Below are positions 6,162 to 7,775 of a stretch of DNA of 7,775 bases, in pieces. Made by a program: the position numbers and the translations under genes. The notes beneath the pieces are model-generated. The model ran no database searches, was not told the DNA's origin, and saw only the letters and a list, made by a program, of their open reading frames with translations. The stretch's first letter is position 1. Each line of letters starts with the position of its first letter. This DNA is from Thermodesulfobacteriota bacterium (GTDB lineage: Bacteria > Desulfobacterota > QYQD01), in assembly GCA_030017815.1 (NCBI GenBank), contig JASEGX010000112.1, forward strand, positions 1 through 7,775, read 5' to 3'.

Positions 6162-6923
6162 ATGGCGGGAGAAGCCAAGGTCTGGACGGAAGGACTTAAT
6201 TTTTTTTACGGCGCGAGTCAGGCCCTTCATGATATAAATATCAAAATACCGCCCCATAAGGTCACGGCCTTTATCGGGCCTTCGGGGTGCGGAAAGAGCA
6301 CCTTTTTGCGTTGCCTGAACCGAATGAATGAGACTATTGTCGGCACGCGCATAGAAGGCAAGGTCTTTATCGAGGGACACGATATATATGATCGTTCTGT
6401 GGATGTCGTGGATATCCGGCGACGCATCGGCATGGTCTTTCAAAAGTCCAATCCATTCCCAAAGTCTATTTTTGACAATGTGGCCTATGGCCTGCGTATT
6501 GGCGGCTTGAAGGATAAGAATAAACTGGCTGAGGTCGTGGAAAAGGCCCTTATCGATGCTGCTCTCTGGGATGAGGTCAGGGATCGGCTTCAGGAATCCG
6601 CTATGGGTCTTTCCGGCGGGCAGCAACAGCGCCTTTGCATCGCTCGGGCTCTGGCGGTTGAACCGGAAGTCCTGCTCATGGATGAGCCGGCATCGGCCCT
6701 GGATCCGATTGCCACACAGCGCATTGAAGAATTAATTCACCAACTCAAAGAAAAATATACTATAATTATCGTCACCCATAATATGCAACAGGCGGCGCGG
6801 GTATCAGATATTACCGCGTTTTTTTACCTGGGGCGGCTCATCGAGGTTGATGATACGGAGAGGATATTTACCAGACCAAAACTCAAACAGACCGAAGATT
6901 ACATCACCGGCCGATTTGGCTGA
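6162..6923 (+). CDS. pstB: PstB phosphate ABC transporter ATP-binding protein
   Basis: Cytoplasmic ATPase that drives phosphate import through PstCA. At 253 residues it has the usual length, with every nucleotide-binding motif intact: Walker A GPSGCGKST at 39-47, the Q-loop glutamine in MVFQKSNPFPKSI at Q94, ABC signature LSGGQQQR at 150-157, Walker B VLLMDEP at 170-176 with catalytic E175, ALDP D-loop after it, and the switch histidine H206 in IIVTHN. The stretch CLNRMNE after Walker A and the KSNPFPKSI Q-loop are characteristic of PstB among ABC ATPases. The C terminus EDYITGRFG is also typical. It starts 9 bases after pstA with only a weak GAGG ribosome site about 13 bases upstream, so translation may depend on ribosomes coming from pstA. 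Function is clear from sequence and operon. Confidence 0.98.
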   Translation: MAGEAKVWTEGLNFFYGASQALHDINIKIPPHKVTAFIGPSGCGKSTFLRCLNRMNETIVGTRIEGKVFIEGHDIYDRSVDVVDIRRRIGMVFQKSNPFPKSIFDNVAYGLRIGGLKDKNKLAEVVEKALIDAALWDEVRDRLQESAMGLSGGQQQRLCIARALAVEPEVLLMDEPASALDPIATQRIEELIHQLKEKYTIIIVTHNMQQAARVSDITAFFYLGRLIEVDDTERIFTRPKLKQTEDYITGRFG

Positions 6924-6938
6924 TGCTGGAGAGAGACT

Positions 6939-7622
6939 ATGCCCACCACCTTCCAACAAGAACTGGCAAATTTAAAGATCAAGCTCCTGGAGATGTCTTC
7001 TCTGGTTGAGGAATTGTTGAAAGACACCATCCTTGCATTCAACAAACGCAATATATACGCGGCCCATTGTGTAATAGACAAAGACGAGGTGATAGACCGG
7101 CTGGAAAACGAGATAGACCATCAGTGCCTGAAGCTCCTGGCCCTCCAGCAGCCCATGGCCATAGACCTGCGATTTATAACTACGGCCATGCGAATTAATA
7201 TCGACCTGGAGCGCATGGGCGACCAGGCCGTTAATATCGCTGAACGCGTTGTCCTGCTGGCCGAAGAGCCTTTTATGATTAAACCTCTGGGGTTGAACAG
7301 GATGGCCGGTCATTGCCAGGAGATGCTACGGGAGGCCATAGATGCCTTCGTTAATCAAGATACCCATATCGCTGAGTCTGTTTGCGCGCGGGATGACGCT
7401 ATAGATAACCTTTACCTAAAAGTAGTCTGTGACATACTGGAACACATGATGAATGACCCATCAACAATTACTCAGGGGGTTCACCTCCTCATCGTTGCCC
7501 TTAATCTGGAGCGCATAGCCGATCTGGCTACCAATATTGCTGAAGAGGTCATCTTCGTGGTCGAAGGCCGGGTCATACGACACATTGGCGAGCAAGGGAA
7601 GGAGGGAGTGACGCAGGCTTAA
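6939..7622 (+). CDS. phoU: PhoU phosphate signalling/transport regulator
   Basis: Negative regulator of the Pho response. It is thought to connect the Pst transporter to the PhoR kinase so that PhoB stays off when phosphate is plentiful, and to restrain phosphate uptake. The 227-residue protein is all-helical and has the expected two-fold repeat of three-helix bundles. Each half ends in the metal-binding signature: ERMGDQAVNIAE (E91, D95) in the first and ERIADLATNIAEE (E191, D195) in the second. The N-terminal FQQELANLKIKLLEMSSLVEELL helix is typical. GGAGAGAG lies 3-5 bases before the ATG, and the gene follows pstB by 15 bases, so it is the last gene of the operon. No phoR/phoB follows inside the window. 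The C terminus (GRVIRHIGEQGKEGVTQA) is slightly longer than in some homologues. Confidence 0.97.
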   Translation: MPTTFQQELANLKIKLLEMSSLVEELLKDTILAFNKRNIYAAHCVIDKDEVIDRLENEIDHQCLKLLALQQPMAIDLRFITTAMRINIDLERMGDQAVNIAERVVLLAEEPFMIKPLGLNRMAGHCQEMLREAIDAFVNQDTHIAESVCARDDAIDNLYLKVVCDILEHMMNDPSTITQGVHLLIVALNLERIADLATNIAEEVIFVVEGRVIRHIGEQGKEGVTQA

Positions 7623-7642
7623 GTTCAAAGTTTAAAGTTCAA
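7622..7642 (+). repeat. Three tandem 7-bp units AGTTYAA after phoU
   Basis: AGTTCAA, AGTTTAA and AGTTCAA follow one another without gaps, the first beginning at the last base of the phoU stop codon. A partial unit, AGTTTAA, recurs at 7654-7660. This is a short, low-complexity heptameric tandem repeat with no coding signal. Function is unknown. Confidence 0.65.
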
Positions 7643-7663
7643 ATCAATGCCAAAGTTTAAAAC

Positions 7664-7748
7664 GTCACTGGTCACTGGTCATTAGTCATTGGTTAAGTTG
7701 GAAATATGGATCACTTTTACCAGTGACAAATGACTATTGACTATTGAC
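7664..7748. repeat. Inverted arms of 7-bp GTCAYTR-type repeats downstream of phoU
   Basis: The left arm (7664-7693) is GTCACTG, GTCACTG, GTCATTA, GTCATTG, GT. The right arm (7719-7748), read on the minus strand, is GTCAATA, GTCAATA, GTCATTT, GTCACTG, GT. Both arms keep a strict 7-base period and are partly complementary, with about 25 bases between them. An RNA copy could form an imperfect hairpin at the end of the pst-phoU message. A role as terminator or mRNA 3' stabiliser is possible but there is no clear T run. Such heptameric families occur between genes in several bacterial groups. Confidence 0.65.
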
Positions 7749-7775
7749 GTCCACTATCTCACCGGCCAGGCCCTT

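Noticed and set aside
7734..7775. Possible C-terminal end of a convergent minus-strand gene (KGLAGEIVDVNSQ then stop)
   Set aside because: Only 13 codons are visible, the stop lies in the heptamer repeat, and an open frame of this length is common by chance; sequence beyond the right edge is needed.

Overview
The window reads as ordinary bacterial chromosome, most like an anaerobic deltaproteobacterium (Desulfobacterota) or a close relative. This is inferred from the mix of genes and signals: a type I glutamine synthetase behind a sigma-54 promoter, a GAF-ANTAR regulator, an HDOD signalling protein, a complete pst phosphate operon, and C/G-run palindromic repeats between genes. The species cannot be named from the sequence alone. 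Coding is dense, no gap without a gene exceeds about 225 bp, and I saw no tRNA, rRNA, CRISPR array, transposase or phage gene.

Left half, minus strand (3248 down to 1): three genes point left. They are an HDOD-domain protein (3248-2364), a GAF-ANTAR antiterminator-type regulator (2228-1524), and glnA (from 1300, running off the left edge and lacking only its last residues). Each has a recognisable promoter of a different class. The HDOD gene has a sigma-28-like promoter, the ANTAR gene a sigma-70-like promoter placed so that its mRNA may be leaderless, and glnA an excellent sigma-54 -24/-12 promoter. These look like three separate transcription units rather than one operon. The ANTAR-glnA pair points to nitrogen control.

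Right half, plus strand (3438-7622): a complete phosphate-specific transport operon in the order pstS-pstC-pstA-pstB-phoU. It is preceded by a textbook PhoB box made of two identical TTGTCAC heptamers 11 bp apart, plus further TGTCA copies upstream. PstS captures phosphate outside the membrane, PstC and PstA form the channel, PstB powers it, and PhoU links transport to the PhoR/PhoB sensor system. No phoR or phoB lies in the window. A C/G-run palindromic repeat sits at the pstS-pstC junction and appears to supply or extend the pstC start. It could also help keep pstS expression above that of the downstream genes.

Right edge (7623-7775): a non-coding stretch made largely of 7-bp repeat units, part of it in two inverted arms that could form a hairpin after phoU. 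I did not find a clearly new biological system. The items most worth checking are the promoter architectures, the repeat at the pstC start, and whether the ANTAR protein has an RNA target near glnA.
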